From a virus, in IMG/VR virus record IMGVR_UViG_3300048065_001187, positions 1-64,000 of that record: a stretch of DNA of 64,000 bases; one strand, given 5' to 3'. Position 1 is the stretch's first letter. The number at the start of each line of letters is the position of its first letter. This document shows positions 9,027 through 20,100 of this stretch, piece after piece. The notes under the pieces were generated by a model, which saw nothing but the letters and a program-made list of their open reading frames with translations, did no database searches and was not told the DNA's origin. Made by a program: the position numbers and the translations under genes.

Positions 9027-12000
9027 TGGATATTTCAGCATCAGATTGGGCCCCAGGTAAATCATACAAGAAGCATGATATTGTCAGGCTGCGCGACCTT
9101 TCTACTCCTTACTATATAGAAAAAGTAGAGGATAAAAAAGTTGATTTACTATTGACACTTGTTGATGATTGCAGCAACAAGATTATAACAGATCAGTCAA
9201 GAAAGGTTGAGCTGGATGTAACCGAGTTCAGTCAATTTTTTGAAAGAGTCACTGTCAGGGAAACTGCTGAGATAGAATATGGTATAAAATTTAAACTTAA
9301 TCCTACCATAGGGTACTCAGCAAAAGTAATGATCAGAAAGATCAGCGAGGATTCAACATTAAATGATCCTAATTTAACATATTTTCAAATAGAAGATTAC
9401 GGTTTAGATAAGTCAAAGTCTACAGGGGTTGGTGTTGGGCTTAAATTCTATGACGAAAAGATGGATTTAATCGAAGATGTTAGACATAGAAAGATACAAA
9501 GGGCTATGGCATCTTCTGAGCTTCATCATAGAGAATGGTATAAGACTCAGATTGACATACATCCAAATGATATACCTCAAAATGCAGCATACGGATCTGC
9601 GTTTATTTTTCTCTATGGATATGATACTGGTGGATTCGAATTTCGTGATGTTGAGGTTTATAATCTAAGTCAATTTTTTTACTGCACCGAAGATCATGTC
9701 TCTGCTGTAACTAATGAACCAAATTATTTAAGATACTGGACTCAAGATTTTGAATGGCGGCCATCTTATGGATCACAAGCAACTTTTGCGGCGATAAACG
9801 AGTCAATGGTTTTAGGAGAAGGCGGCGATTATGTTAATAATTTAGCTATAAATTCTTTGCCTCTTGAAATCGACTTATCTTTTAATAATAGAACCGACCA
9901 AGAAGCGAAAGCTATTATACATTTCTTGCAAGAAAAACATTTTCCTTATGGATCTATTTTTGGATTAGACTATAAAGGTGAAAGGTTGCTTTCTAGTGAT
10001 GTACAAGATTTTAGTTTTACTTATACATTTCCCTATAGAAAAGATTTAAAATATACATGTACTGATTTTTCTCATTCTATAACATACAGAAACAATAATT
10101 CTATACAAGCTAAGTTTATATGTAATACAGAAAGTACCCTTCGTAGTGTAGAAAGTAATGCTGGATATAATCGCAATACAGACGCCATCTTTCCGGTTTT
10201 TGTAAACGAAGAAACATTTTTTGAAAAAGGGAAAATAGCCAGATTAGATTCATTCCCAGTAGAGGAATTCATAGGAGAAGATGCTCAAGAAAAATCAGAA
10301 GAATCGCAAGATGATGATGATGAAAAAACAGTAGCTCTAACTTCTTTGTCAGAAATTGAAGCATATGCCTACGACGAAAATGGCTACCCGAAGGCAGGTA
10401 TACTTTACTTTAGAAAAGAGCAAAAGCTAGAGGTTGGTAATTGTCTGTACATTAGACCTGAATGGCCTGAAAACTCTACATACTCGGTTGGAGTTTGTAA
10501 AGTATTTAAGGTGATTAATCCAAGAACTTTTGTATTTGGTGTTGGACAAGGATACATAGAAAAAATTACATATACGAAAGAGATTTGTCCGGGGCTAGAA
10601 TGGCCATTAGATGAGCCGATCAAAGAAATAATTCTCGATTCCAGATTGCAACCAAATGGTGACCCTCATAATGTTGGGCCGTATGACCCAATTACAAACG
10701 ATCAAGATAATCCACTTGAAGACGACGAAACTTTAGAAAAAATTAGCAGGCTAAGCGAAGAAAGAGATGCTCCTGTTGTTATCTATAAGCTCGGTATGTG
10801 TCCTGAAGATTGTTTAGCGGCTCAACCTATTTTGCCGCCATCTATTGAGGATGGAATTATTCCTCACAAAATTAAAAATCCAGTAACTGGAGAAGAGCAA
10901 AAAAGAATAATATATTTAAAAAATTACAGAATGCTTCAAATGGAAGCTGATATAACTCCTTCCAGTTTTGCTCTGTATGTTACTCCACTGTCTAGTTTTA
11001 GTTTAAAACCTGAAGATGACGGGCAAATCTTAATTCCAGCAGTTACTGGTAGAAGTAGTATATACATGGAGAATCCTGAACTTACCGCAAAATACCCATG
11101 GCTGCAAGTGAGAAATTTTGAGCATCGCCCTAGTATTGCATTTAATATAAATAACCAACCAAAACATTACAATACAGAGTTTACAAAGTTTTATAATAAA
11201 AAATACAAGCAAGGCATTAATCAAAATATGTCTACATTTACTGTTGTATTCGATAAGAGAGATGATACTGAAGCAGCGGAAATATTACAATTTTTAGAAT
11301 CTCATCTTGGTTATAAAAAATTTAGATTCGTCATGCCTCGACCTTATGGAACTGACGCAGATCCATTAACAACTCAATCTAGGCCTCACAATTCTACTTT
11401 CTATTGCCCAAGCTGGAATCATGAAATCGTCTACAAGAATAATCATACAATTTCTGCAACTTTTATAGAATCTTCAACGGCTGTACAGGAAGATCTTGCT
11501 AACCCAAAAGGTCCTTGCTTTGGGGCATATATATATAATCCTATTACTCAGCATGAGATGTGCACATTCTCTTCTGTAGGGGTTGCAAAGCATCAATCAG
11601 GTTTGGATTACGACTCTCAAAATCAGAGCTACTCAATAGAAGCAAAAAATAAAGAAATAGATATTATTTTTGTGATTGACTCTTCTCCCTCTACAAGGCA
11701 ACAGTTTTTAAGTATATCTGATTTGGATAAATCCAAGTATGCATTAATTATTGATTCAATATTGAAATCGATTGTTGGTTATGATAAGAGCAAATTTCCT
11801 TTAACTGAAAGTTTTAATGGTGCGATTGATGTCAGTGGAGACCCCGATTTTGATGGTTCACCTCCTTGGCCAAATTTTTACGATGAAAATGGGCAATTGA
11901 TTTACGATAAAGATCCTGAAAGCGAACAAGATTTTTACCAAGCACTTGTTGAAAGCGGTTACGATACTGACAACTTTTTCAGGTTTAATCTAAAATTAGA

Positions 12001-14275
12001 AGAAAAAAATATTAATGTAGGATTCTCCTTTATGGGTACACTTGCTATAAATGAATATCCAGGTACTGAAAAAAGAATACTAGATTTAAATGACTACCCG
12101 ACATGTTTCGATAAAAAAACTGTATATGAAAAAATTTCTAATATAGATGCAGAATTTCATGGTGCTAAAAATTCTTTAGAAACTATCGCTGATGCTATGG
12201 CTCAACTTTATAATAGCAAAAGAGCAGAATCAGTAGACCAAAGAATGATTTTCTTGATATCTGATTTTAATTTTTCTGGAGCAAACGAATCCGGGTTAAA
12301 ACAAATTAACGATAACATAAGAAGTGGAAAAGAATTATCTCAAAGAAGACCAAAAGATTCAATTTTATCGAAATATGCAAATGGATTAATTACCCAAAAA
12401 TTAAAGGAATTTTCTTATGCTCCTTCTTGGAAAGGTTTTAATGCAGACAAGCAGTATTCTTATCTATTTAATCCAGATTACTCTGAAGGAGGTAATTTTG
12501 AAGACGAAGAAAAATCTAACCCTGCATGGTATTTAAATGAAGTTGATACATTAATCTTCCCTGTTTCATTAGGTTTATCAGGAGAAGGTAATACCGATTC
12601 TTCTTTTTATGAATACGCTAAAGATTATAGTTTAGAGAAACGAAAAAAAGAATTAGAGATGAATTACAAAATTAGTAATACTTCTCCTGGGTCAAGGGAA
12701 GCGTTGAGGTGTATTAATTTCTCTAAAGTTTTATCCAATGTAACTCAAGACTCAGGATTTCAAAATCTTTTTTCAGTAACAATAAAAAATTGTGGACCAA
12801 ATGATATAAAACTAAGAAACATTATAGCTAACACAAAATCTAGTAGTGGATTTCTTGGATGGACAACTGAAAAATTAAGTGCAGGAGTTCCAAAAAATAA
12901 TAATTTTGAAAAAATTGAAACCATGGATGGAACTCATCAAATTGATTGGACCATCCCGGGAAATGGAGGGCAATATTTTAATGACCCTAATAATAAAAAA
13001 ATGTTTGAGGATGAGAACTCAAACACCTTATGGCATTCTTTTAATACTAAATATGAAGTATATAGAGATGGAAAGTTACATGAAATAAACGGAGGGTGGA
13101 GACCTGATAAAGAAACTTTTTTGATTGCGACTGATACTGGCGACATAATCGGAACAGAATTAAACGAATTGATTCAAACAGATCTAATAACGACTGGAGA
13201 AATAAAAACCAAGGGATCACAAAATGCAGGAGTTGTATCAAACGGATTCCCTTTAAAAGTTTTTGGAAAAAATAAAGAATTAGAAATTTTAGATTATAAT
13301 GTTTCTGATTTAAATGAAGCTAACGATTTTATCGGAAATTATGACCATTTACCTATCCTGAAAATGGAAGAATGCATAGATTTATTCTTTGGATTAAGAA
13401 TAGGAAATGTAAATGAACTTCAAGAATCTGTCGAATTACTTTTTTATACTGAAGATCTGGAAGATAAGACTATGTCTTGTTATGCTAGGTTTGAATTTTT
13501 GGCTAAATTTAAAATGGCCGAAGATTCAATTTTAGAAATTCCAGAAAATGCTCCACCTGTTATTGGTCCAGGTTGCCGTGTTTGTTTTAGTGGAGGTTTG
13601 CAAATAGAACCAAATGCAAGTGCCCCATTCGCAGTTATTCCTCCGTTTCAGACACATGCTGGACCTATGCATCTTGCGGATATTATTGGGGGTGACAATT
13701 TTGACAGTGTTGAGAGTACCCTGGCCCAAATAACTCCAAATGCAACAAGAAGAACATTTGATTCTATATTTGTTGACACCACTACACGTGTAAAATTTTG
13801 GAGCGGTACTGCCTCCAGCCCGGGCAATGTAGCTTTTGATTGCATAGGACCATTTATGCTGAGTAATAGTATATGGCGCGACGATGACAGGTATGCCGCA
13901 TATTTCCCTGACTGGGATAGAGCTGCCGGAGATTATAAAGATGAAGATGGTAATAGTATAGATAATTTTTGGAAAAAATACGGCGTAAGAAATAAAGATC
14001 ACTTCAATCGAATTAATTTATATTCTGAATCCAATATGCACAAATGGCCTTACGGAAGAGTCAAGATAGAATGTTTAAGAAATACTTTAGCTAGAGACGA
14101 AAATGGAATATTAATAAATATGCCCGATGATTATTGCTATAAATTAGAGGGAGGAGTATGGGTTCCAACTGAATGTAGAGATGAAAACGGAGACTTAAAA
14201 GACGGGAGTGAAGATGCCAGCGAAGTAACTCAAGATCCTGAAAATTTAGTAAGATACGGAATAACTAATCGATGA
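9026..14275 (+). CDS. Giant minor tail protein: two gpM-like domains plus vWA domain
   Basis: 1749 residues. The N-terminus (WAPGKSYKKHDIV) looks like a small carbohydrate-binding-module fold. Residues about 240-366 and 700-815 each show the lambda minor tail protein M pattern: a Y/F-N-N core, then EA..I..FL (EAKAIIHFLQ; EAAEILQFLE), a substrate-like loop and a final ITYRNNNSIQA or IVYKNNHTISA strand. Residues about 877-1180 form a von Willebrand A-like domain with a MIDAS motif VIDSSPST (D-x-S-x-S) near residue 883 and a downstream metal-site strand FLISDFNFSG near 1075. An acidic linker (DDDDEK) lies near residue 430. gpM-like domains sit between the tape measure and the tip; vWA domains bind ligands through a metal. 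The order matches lambda H-M-L. It overlaps the next gene by ATGA. Confidence 0.7.
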   Translation: MDISASDWAPGKSYKKHDIVRLRDLSTPYYIEKVEDKKVDLLLTLVDDCSNKIITDQSRKVELDVTEFSQFFERVTVRETAEIEYGIKFKLNPTIGYSAKVMIRKISEDSTLNDPNLTYFQIEDYGLDKSKSTGVGVGLKFYDEKMDLIEDVRHRKIQRAMASSELHHREWYKTQIDIHPNDIPQNAAYGSAFIFLYGYDTGGFEFRDVEVYNLSQFFYCTEDHVSAVTNEPNYLRYWTQDFEWRPSYGSQATFAAINESMVLGEGGDYVNNLAINSLPLEIDLSFNNRTDQEAKAIIHFLQEKHFPYGSIFGLDYKGERLLSSDVQDFSFTYTFPYRKDLKYTCTDFSHSITYRNNNSIQAKFICNTESTLRSVESNAGYNRNTDAIFPVFVNEETFFEKGKIARLDSFPVEEFIGEDAQEKSEESQDDDDEKTVALTSLSEIEAYAYDENGYPKAGILYFRKEQKLEVGNCLYIRPEWPENSTYSVGVCKVFKVINPRTFVFGVGQGYIEKITYTKEICPGLEWPLDEPIKEIILDSRLQPNGDPHNVGPYDPITNDQDNPLEDDETLEKISRLSEERDAPVVIYKLGMCPEDCLAAQPILPPSIEDGIIPHKIKNPVTGEEQKRIIYLKNYRMLQMEADITPSSFALYVTPLSSFSLKPEDDGQILIPAVTGRSSIYMENPELTAKYPWLQVRNFEHRPSIAFNINNQPKHYNTEFTKFYNKKYKQGINQNMSTFTVVFDKRDDTEAAEILQFLESHLGYKKFRFVMPRPYGTDADPLTTQSRPHNSTFYCPSWNHEIVYKNNHTISATFIESSTAVQEDLANPKGPCFGAYIYNPITQHEMCTFSSVGVAKHQSGLDYDSQNQSYSIEAKNKEIDIIFVIDSSPSTRQQFLSISDLDKSKYALIIDSILKSIVGYDKSKFPLTESFNGAIDVSGDPDFDGSPPWPNFYDENGQLIYDKDPESEQDFYQALVESGYDTDNFFRFNLKLEEKNINVGFSFMGTLAINEYPGTEKRILDLNDYPTCFDKKTVYEKISNIDAEFHGAKNSLETIADAMAQLYNSKRAESVDQRMIFLISDFNFSGANESGLKQINDNIRSGKELSQRRPKDSILSKYANGLITQKLKEFSYAPSWKGFNADKQYSYLFNPDYSEGGNFEDEEKSNPAWYLNEVDTLIFPVSLGLSGEGNTDSSFYEYAKDYSLEKRKKELEMNYKISNTSPGSREALRCINFSKVLSNVTQDSGFQNLFSVTIKNCGPNDIKLRNIIANTKSSSGFLGWTTEKLSAGVPKNNNFEKIETMDGTHQIDWTIPGNGGQYFNDPNNKKMFEDENSNTLWHSFNTKYEVYRDGKLHEINGGWRPDKETFLIATDTGDIIGTELNELIQTDLITTGEIKTKGSQNAGVVSNGFPLKVFGKNKELEILDYNVSDLNEANDFIGNYDHLPILKMEECIDLFFGLRIGNVNELQESVELLFYTEDLEDKTMSCYARFEFLAKFKMAEDSILEIPENAPPVIGPGCRVCFSGGLQIEPNASAPFAVIPPFQTHAGPMHLADIIGGDNFDSVESTLAQITPNATRRTFDSIFVDTTTRVKFWSGTASSPGNVAFDCIGPFMLSNSIWRDDDRYAAYFPDWDRAAGDYKDEDGNSIDNFWKKYGVRNKDHFNRINLYSESNMHKWPYGRVKIECLRNTLARDENGILINMPDDYCYKLEGGVWVPTECRDENGDLKDGSEDASEVTQDPENLVRYGITNR

Positions 14276-15417
14276 GCTTTATAGATCCAGATAAATATAA
14301 TATAAAATTTTCGTCATTACCAAATATAGACGAAAGGGAATATGTATCAGAAGAAGAAAATGATATATTGACTCAATCTGAAGGCGGTCTTTTTATAAAA
14401 ATTGAAACAGAGGAAAAAGAAGGTGATGGGATAGAATGCAAAAACTTATGCAGAGAAAATGCTGTTGATTCAGGTAGTTTTACCATTTCAAATTCTTGCA
14501 CAATGCCTTTAACTATCACTGGATTTAAAATGACTGATCCTGAAAGATTCTCTCTTTTTAAATTCCCAGATTATACTGGAGTTAAAGTTTATCACTCTGG
14601 AATAATAGAGCAGTTACCGTTTACCCTAGAACCGGACCAAAAAAAACAAATACATACCTTTTTTCATCCACTTTACGATGAGTTAATGTCTGGAAACTCC
14701 AGCACAATATTGAACAGAACAGGTGATCAATTCGGATCCTATGTCAAAATCAAACCTGGGTTTCCTATACTAAATTGCGAAGATGGAGATAGCTGCAGAC
14801 CTCAAATTATTTTGACAGGAGAATTTTTATGCGAAGAAAAAGGGTTACCTCAATGGATGGACAACAAAGAAAACTTTGAAGCTTCAGATATTGAATTAAT
14901 TAAATTTCCTGATATAGTTAATGAATTTTTCTTATTAAAAAAAGATACACTGGAATACAGTAACCCCAATAGGAGGTATTCAATTAAAAACTGGTATTCA
15001 GGTTTAAGTGGGGCTATTGAAAGTTATGGGGGCTTATATGGAACTGAATGGATTACACAGAATGGAGATTGGGGTATCACAGGCTCCTTGACATTGCTTT
15101 TTGATATTGTCACGGGAATTATGTATAGAAACGAACACGATACCAAGGAAACACTTTTCAATACAGAAGTAGATAAATTTTTTGAATACAATGACATTAT
15201 AAATTTTAGTTCATCTATTAAAAAAGAAGATATCATTGAGCTAGAATTTGAAGGTGATAGATATACTGGGTTCATGATCGACAATGAAGCTGGAGATAAT
15301 ATTGAAATAATGTCAGATCAAACAGTCTTTTTTAAAACAAGAAATTTAGTGGATATAGATATATTTCTTTGCGATAGAGGAGATTATGAAGTAGAACAAA
15401 TTAAATCAGCAACATGA
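14272..15417 (+). CDS. Tail protein with ASH-like beta-sandwich
   Basis: 381 residues. After an acidic N-terminus, residues about 65-145 read as an ASPM/SPD-2/Hydin (ASH)-like or DUF1573-like immunoglobulin fold: GSFTISNSCTMPLTITGF, then an F-rich strand, then LEPDQKKQ and a TFFHPLYDE strand. Several cysteines occur (CKNLC, NSC, NCEDGDSC, FLCEEKG). The C-terminal half is not recognised. Position between the gpM- and gpL-like genes, with ATGA overlaps on both sides, argues for a tail-tip component. The domain name rests on pattern reading and is an inference. Confidence 0.5.
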   Translation: MSFIDPDKYNIKFSSLPNIDEREYVSEEENDILTQSEGGLFIKIETEEKEGDGIECKNLCRENAVDSGSFTISNSCTMPLTITGFKMTDPERFSLFKFPDYTGVKVYHSGIIEQLPFTLEPDQKKQIHTFFHPLYDELMSGNSSTILNRTGDQFGSYVKIKPGFPILNCEDGDSCRPQIILTGEFLCEEKGLPQWMDNKENFEASDIELIKFPDIVNEFFLLKKDTLEYSNPNRRYSIKNWYSGLSGAIESYGGLYGTEWITQNGDWGITGSLTLLFDIVTGIMYRNEHDTKETLFNTEVDKFFEYNDIINFSSSIKKEDIIELEFEGDRYTGFMIDNEAGDNIEIMSDQTVFFKTRNLVDIDIFLCDRGDYEVEQIKSAT

Positions 15418-16448
15418 GAGACACAAAAGCATACGTAAAAGAAATATTTCAAATTGAACCCTCAACAATTGTATCTCTTTATAAAATAAATTTAAGAGAT
15501 CGAGGGCAATACTTATTTCATGCCGGAGAAAATGGATATAAAAAAAGAATAATATTCAATGGAGAGAATTATGACTTTATGCCAATCAAGGCAGAGGGGT
15601 TTGAGATGCATGGCGACGGAAGGTTGCCTAGGCCAAAGATGACTTTTTCTAATCACCAAGGAAATGTTTCTTTGCGTTTAGGAATTTTTAAAGATTTTAT
15701 TAATTACAAAGTTACCCGGATAAAAACTTTTGTAAAATATCTAGACAAAGAAAACTTTCCAAACAATATCAACCCTCACGCGGAATCAAGCCCCGATGTT
15801 TCTTTTACTGAAGATATATTCTTTGTTAATCAAAAGGTAGCAGAGACCGATCAAATTGTAGAGTTTGAATTGGTTTCATTGCTTGAGCTTCAAAACGCAA
15901 GCATTCCATCAAGAACAATGTATTCTAATTATTGCTCGTGGCAGTATAGAAGCGATATTGGGTGCGGTTACAGAGGTAAACCTGTATCTGATGATAAAAA
16001 CAAGCGTTTTGTTCCTAGCGGATATTCAGGTCAAATGGTCGGAGAAGATTCTTATTTTCCAACAGAATACGGTGCGACAGAGTTTGGAAAAAAAAATGAA
16101 GAGGATGAGTACCCTGTGTGGTCAAGAACAGGAACTTATAATAAAGGAGATATTGTCAGAATAGAACCATTTGACGATGATAAAGCTATTTACCCCGTCA
16201 GTATTTATGTTTGCACACAAGATAATGCCAGATCGCATCCTGCCTTAGATAGAGAGAAGTGGACTCTCGATGATTGCGATAAGACACTTTGTGGCTGTAG
16301 ACTTAGATTTTCTGATCACGCTATTGAAGCTGGGGGTGGAGTTAGAATGCAAGCGAATAATCTAGAGGAAGATGTTAGTTGGACGGAACTAAACAATGGA
16401 TTACCTTACGGAGGTTTTCCTGGCATAGACCCTTATGAGTTTAAATAA
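15414..16448 (+). CDS. Minor tail protein, lambda gpL-like Fe-S protein
   Basis: 344 residues. The C-terminal half carries the gpL pattern: YCSWQYRSDIGCGYRG around residues 170-186, then DDCDKTLCGCRLRF around 286-299 and LPYGGFPG near the end. Lambda gpL coordinates an iron-sulfur cluster through conserved cysteines in the corresponding motifs (CxxRY..CGYxG and C.K.L.GC.LRF...LPFGGFP). The N-terminal half matches the beta-rich region that joins gpL to the tail tip. It overlaps the previous gene (ATGA) and the gpK-like gene (14 nt). The insert between the two cysteine clusters (residues 187-285) is longer than I would expect and includes a small YNKGDIVRIEPF stretch like a carbohydrate-binding module. 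Confidence 0.8.
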   Translation: MRDTKAYVKEIFQIEPSTIVSLYKINLRDRGQYLFHAGENGYKKRIIFNGENYDFMPIKAEGFEMHGDGRLPRPKMTFSNHQGNVSLRLGIFKDFINYKVTRIKTFVKYLDKENFPNNINPHAESSPDVSFTEDIFFVNQKVAETDQIVEFELVSLLELQNASIPSRTMYSNYCSWQYRSDIGCGYRGKPVSDDKNKRFVPSGYSGQMVGEDSYFPTEYGATEFGKKNEEDEYPVWSRTGTYNKGDIVRIEPFDDDKAIYPVSIYVCTQDNARSHPALDREKWTLDDCDKTLCGCRLRFSDHAIEAGGGVRMQANNLEEDVSWTELNNGLPYGGFPGIDPYEFK

Positions 16449-17160
16449 TTTTCATGATAAGATAATATCTCATGCTGAAAGCAAACCAGATCAAGAAGTT
16501 TGCGGGGTAGTTTTACTATGCCCCGATCTTTCTGTTGAAATAAAACAAGAAAATAATATTAATCCTGACCCGGTAAATTCTTTTACTATATCGCCGCAAA
16601 AATTAATAACTTATCAAGTTAAATATAATCTATTGGGAATCTATCATACTCATCCATTTTCAGACGAAAATCCATCAGAGCAAGATATTATTAATTCTGA
16701 AGAATCTGGTATACCTTATTTAATATATAGTTTAATTACAAAGAAGTTTTTTCTTTATTACCCCGAATCTTTTGAGCCTGATAGTTTAATAGGCAGGCCA
16801 TACATCAAAGGCTTCCATGAATGCACTTGCTTGTTAAAAGATTATTTTATTAAAAATTTAAATATCAATATAACGCAATGGAATAAAAACTATTGGTTAA
16901 CAGAATCAGATCAAGAAGCTAATAAGCTACTTATTGATATATTAAATACAAATACTGATAGAGTAGAAATACAGAATATTAAAAAGCATGATATACTGGT
17001 GTTTCAAATAAAGAAAAACGGAAGAAAGCATGTGGGCATTTACCTTGGTGATGATTATTTTATTCATCAATGTGGGCACAGTATCTCCAGGAAAGATATA
17101 CTCGATAGTCGATGGCAATCAAAAATAAAAGGAGCATACAGGCACCGATCTTTAGTGTAA
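16435..17160 (+). CDS. Tail tip peptidase, lambda gpK-like (JAB + NlpC/P60)
   Basis: 241 residues with two hydrolase domains. The N-terminal half is a Mov34/MPN (JAB) metalloprotease-like domain: E(V)CGVVLL near residue 22 and YHTHPFSDENPSEQD near 70-84, which is the H-x-H...S-x-x-D zinc motif. The C-terminal half is NlpC/P60-like: HECTCLL near residue 128 supplies the nucleophile cysteine, and HVGIYLGDDYFIHQ near 198-211 the histidine region. In lambda, gpK has this architecture and acts in tail tip assembly or cell-wall passage. It starts 14 nt before the gpL-like gene ends. Confidence 0.82.
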   Translation: MSLNNFHDKIISHAESKPDQEVCGVVLLCPDLSVEIKQENNINPDPVNSFTISPQKLITYQVKYNLLGIYHTHPFSDENPSEQDIINSEESGIPYLIYSLITKKFFLYYPESFEPDSLIGRPYIKGFHECTCLLKDYFIKNLNINITQWNKNYWLTESDQEANKLLIDILNTNTDRVEIQNIKKHDILVFQIKKNGRKHVGIYLGDDYFIHQCGHSISRKDILDSRWQSKIKGAYRHRSLV

Positions 17161-17178
17161 GAATATAATGGCAAAAGG

Positions 17179-20100
17179 ATGAAAAAGGTATATCTACACG
17201 GAGCCTTAGGTAAAAGGTTTGGAAAGACATGGGATCTTAATGTAAGTTCCCCAGGCGAAGCTATCGCCGCAATCTTTGCAAATAATCCGGAAGTAGAAAA
17301 ATATTTAAATAAAAAACAGCAAGAGGGCGTTATTTATGGAATAAAAAAATCTGGAGAACAAGGGTTTACAGAAAACAAAGAGTTTTTACTGTCTACAGAA
17401 AAAGATTTGCACGTTTTTCCAATAGCCCAAGGTGGTGGCGGATTCGCTGTTAGTTTGATTATGACTGCAATAACTACTGCAGCTATGATGTATGTTTCAA
17501 AAAAAATAGCGGAAGCTATGGAGAGAGACGATGAGACTTTAAAGGTTCAGACGAAATCTTACATATTTAATGGTGTCGATAATAGATATACACAAGGTAG
17601 TACTGTTCCAGTTGGATATGGATGTTTAAATGTTGGATCTCAGGTAGTCTCTGCATGCAACATCAACTATGATTACAACTCAGAACAAAATAAAATTTTA
17701 AATTTTACAAATGGAACATATAGCCTTATCCCGGATTACCATAAGAGTTATTTTCAAGATCTAGGACCATTAGTGTCATGCTTCGCTTTAAATGTTTTTG
17801 ACGGAAGTAGTAAAAATAAATTTGAAGATCCTGGATACAAATATATTAAAACACTTTTTGCTTCAAATAAATTTGGATCTACTGATGGCCTGTATGGAGC
17901 ATTTGAGGATGTCGAATCTCAGCTAAATAGGTTTACTAACATTAAACGTGTAGATAAAACTGGTAATTTAATAGGCGGATATTTTTACTATGAATATAAT
18001 TACGGAAAAGGTGTTAATACCAGTATGCTTGGAAACTTTGACGCGGCGCAAGGTAACTGGTATCCAGAGGCCTTAGATACTGTTGAGCAGTATAGATATA
18101 GTATATCATATCAAAATGCGATTAAAAGCTCATATGTATGCATTCAAAGTAAGCCTCAAAAAGAAAATGATATTCTAGCTCCAGTTTTTTATCCTATAAC
18201 TTTTTCAGAAGAAAGTATTGATTATTTAAAAGGAAATATGTCTAATGCTATAGATAAGGGAGATGTTTCTATTTTTCCTATACAAGTAGGAGAAAGATGG
18301 CGAGGCAGTCAAAAGCAAAATGGAGTAGGATGGTTTAAGCTTGAATCTGCTTCCGTGTCTAAATCAATTGATCTCATTTGCGAAGGAGAAATAGACGGCT
18401 TCAGTGATCATGGCGGAAAAGCTTTAAGATTTAAAAAAGATGCAGAGGTTCCCGCAAGCCCAAACCCAATCAGATACAAAGATGACGATTATTTGCAGGC
18501 GGTAATGCTTGATAACATACCAATAAAAGAAATCAATAAATCATTTGATTATGATTCCTACAACATTAATGAATATGATATAGATGTGGGAATGAATAAT
18601 GCAGAAAAGATTGGGTCCGAAGATCAAAATTTATTAGAACCTCAATACCTATTCACTGCATATACCAAAGAAATTAATAAACCTTTATATGGGCCAAGGA
18701 TATTAAATTTTAATAATTTATCTAACTTAATTGAAGTTGAAGATTTTGAAAAAAATAAACTTTACTATGTAAATCAATATGTTAAATTTGACGGTATTGC
18801 ATACAAAGCATTAAAGCATCTCGATCAAAAGTTTGATAAAAATAATAATTATAAGTGTGATGAAGAAAATAAATATGAATCGGAAATTGTATATACAGAA
18901 AATAATAATTTAATAAATTTCTATATCCCAAACCCAGAAATCAATGAATACGATCAGTTTGCAGCCGAATATGTAGATGAAGATAATCAATTATTTTATG
19001 AAGCAGGTGATAAAGTAAAAAACGTAAAATCTGATTCTTCTGAATATGGTTACTATAAACTTGGGGATGATGCTGATAAATTCTTAGGAATTTTTGATCA
19101 AGCAAAATCATATGAAAATAAAGCTGGGTATTTTGTTATGCAGGAAACCGTTAGAGGCGGACCTAACATTAATTCTCAAGTTTTTTTGATCACTGGAAAC
19201 AATAATTCAGCAAATGATAGTATAATGTCTATTGGTTCAGGAATTACAATTTTTGATGAAGAGGGCGTAGACCAATCATCAGATTTTTTTTATTTCGCTC
19301 AAAATCATGTAGGAAATATTACTGATGAAAATGGAAACTTATTTATCACTGAAACAACTGTTGATTCTGAAGGCACAGAAAGCGAAACAACTATAACCCT
19401 TCCAGTTGCTCAAAATATAGTGGCAGAAGAAGTAGATATTACACCAAACGGACAAGCTGACATAACTGAAAACTTATGGAATGAAATAAAAATAGAGTCA
19501 CCCATACTAATAGAATCAGAAGACGAACAAGATATAGATGAGGAATTATTTTTTACAAAAATCAATGAATCAGAAATAGATCAAAATGTAAATAATAGAA
19601 TAGATGAAGAAAACTATTTACCTCATAGCATAATTAACCCTCTTGTAGAAGAAGCTATAGTTTCGCTTCAAGCAGATGAATTATTCTATCTATACGAAGG
19701 GGATCATGTTGAAGTCACATATGAAATAGGTAAGCTTTGGAGATATTTACTAAAAGCGTGGCTGGCGATTCAAACAGCTAAAGTGTTATATCACGGTACT
19801 AAGGCTATCATCGCCGCAGCAAACGGTGCAGCCGCAGCAGCAAGCCCTTTTAGTGCACACATAGCGACATTTCAGTTTAAAGAGGCTTCTGAAAGAGGAT
19901 TGTTAGCCGCTAAGGCTGCACCACTAGCATTGGCACTAGGAGTTTTATACAACACAGTATTCGACAGAGATTATCGGTGGAAAATAGGTACAAAAGTAGA
20001 AAACTCAGGAGAACTTTGGCCCAACAAAGCAAGATTTAGAATAAAATATGGAAACGAAGGCGAAGTTCTGTATTCTACTGATGTTTATATGTACGGAGTT

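Noticed and set aside
13532-14002. 156-codon minus-strand ORF inside the vWA tail gene
   Set aside because: It lies wholly inside a long plus-strand gene, has no ribosome site and no recognisable pattern.
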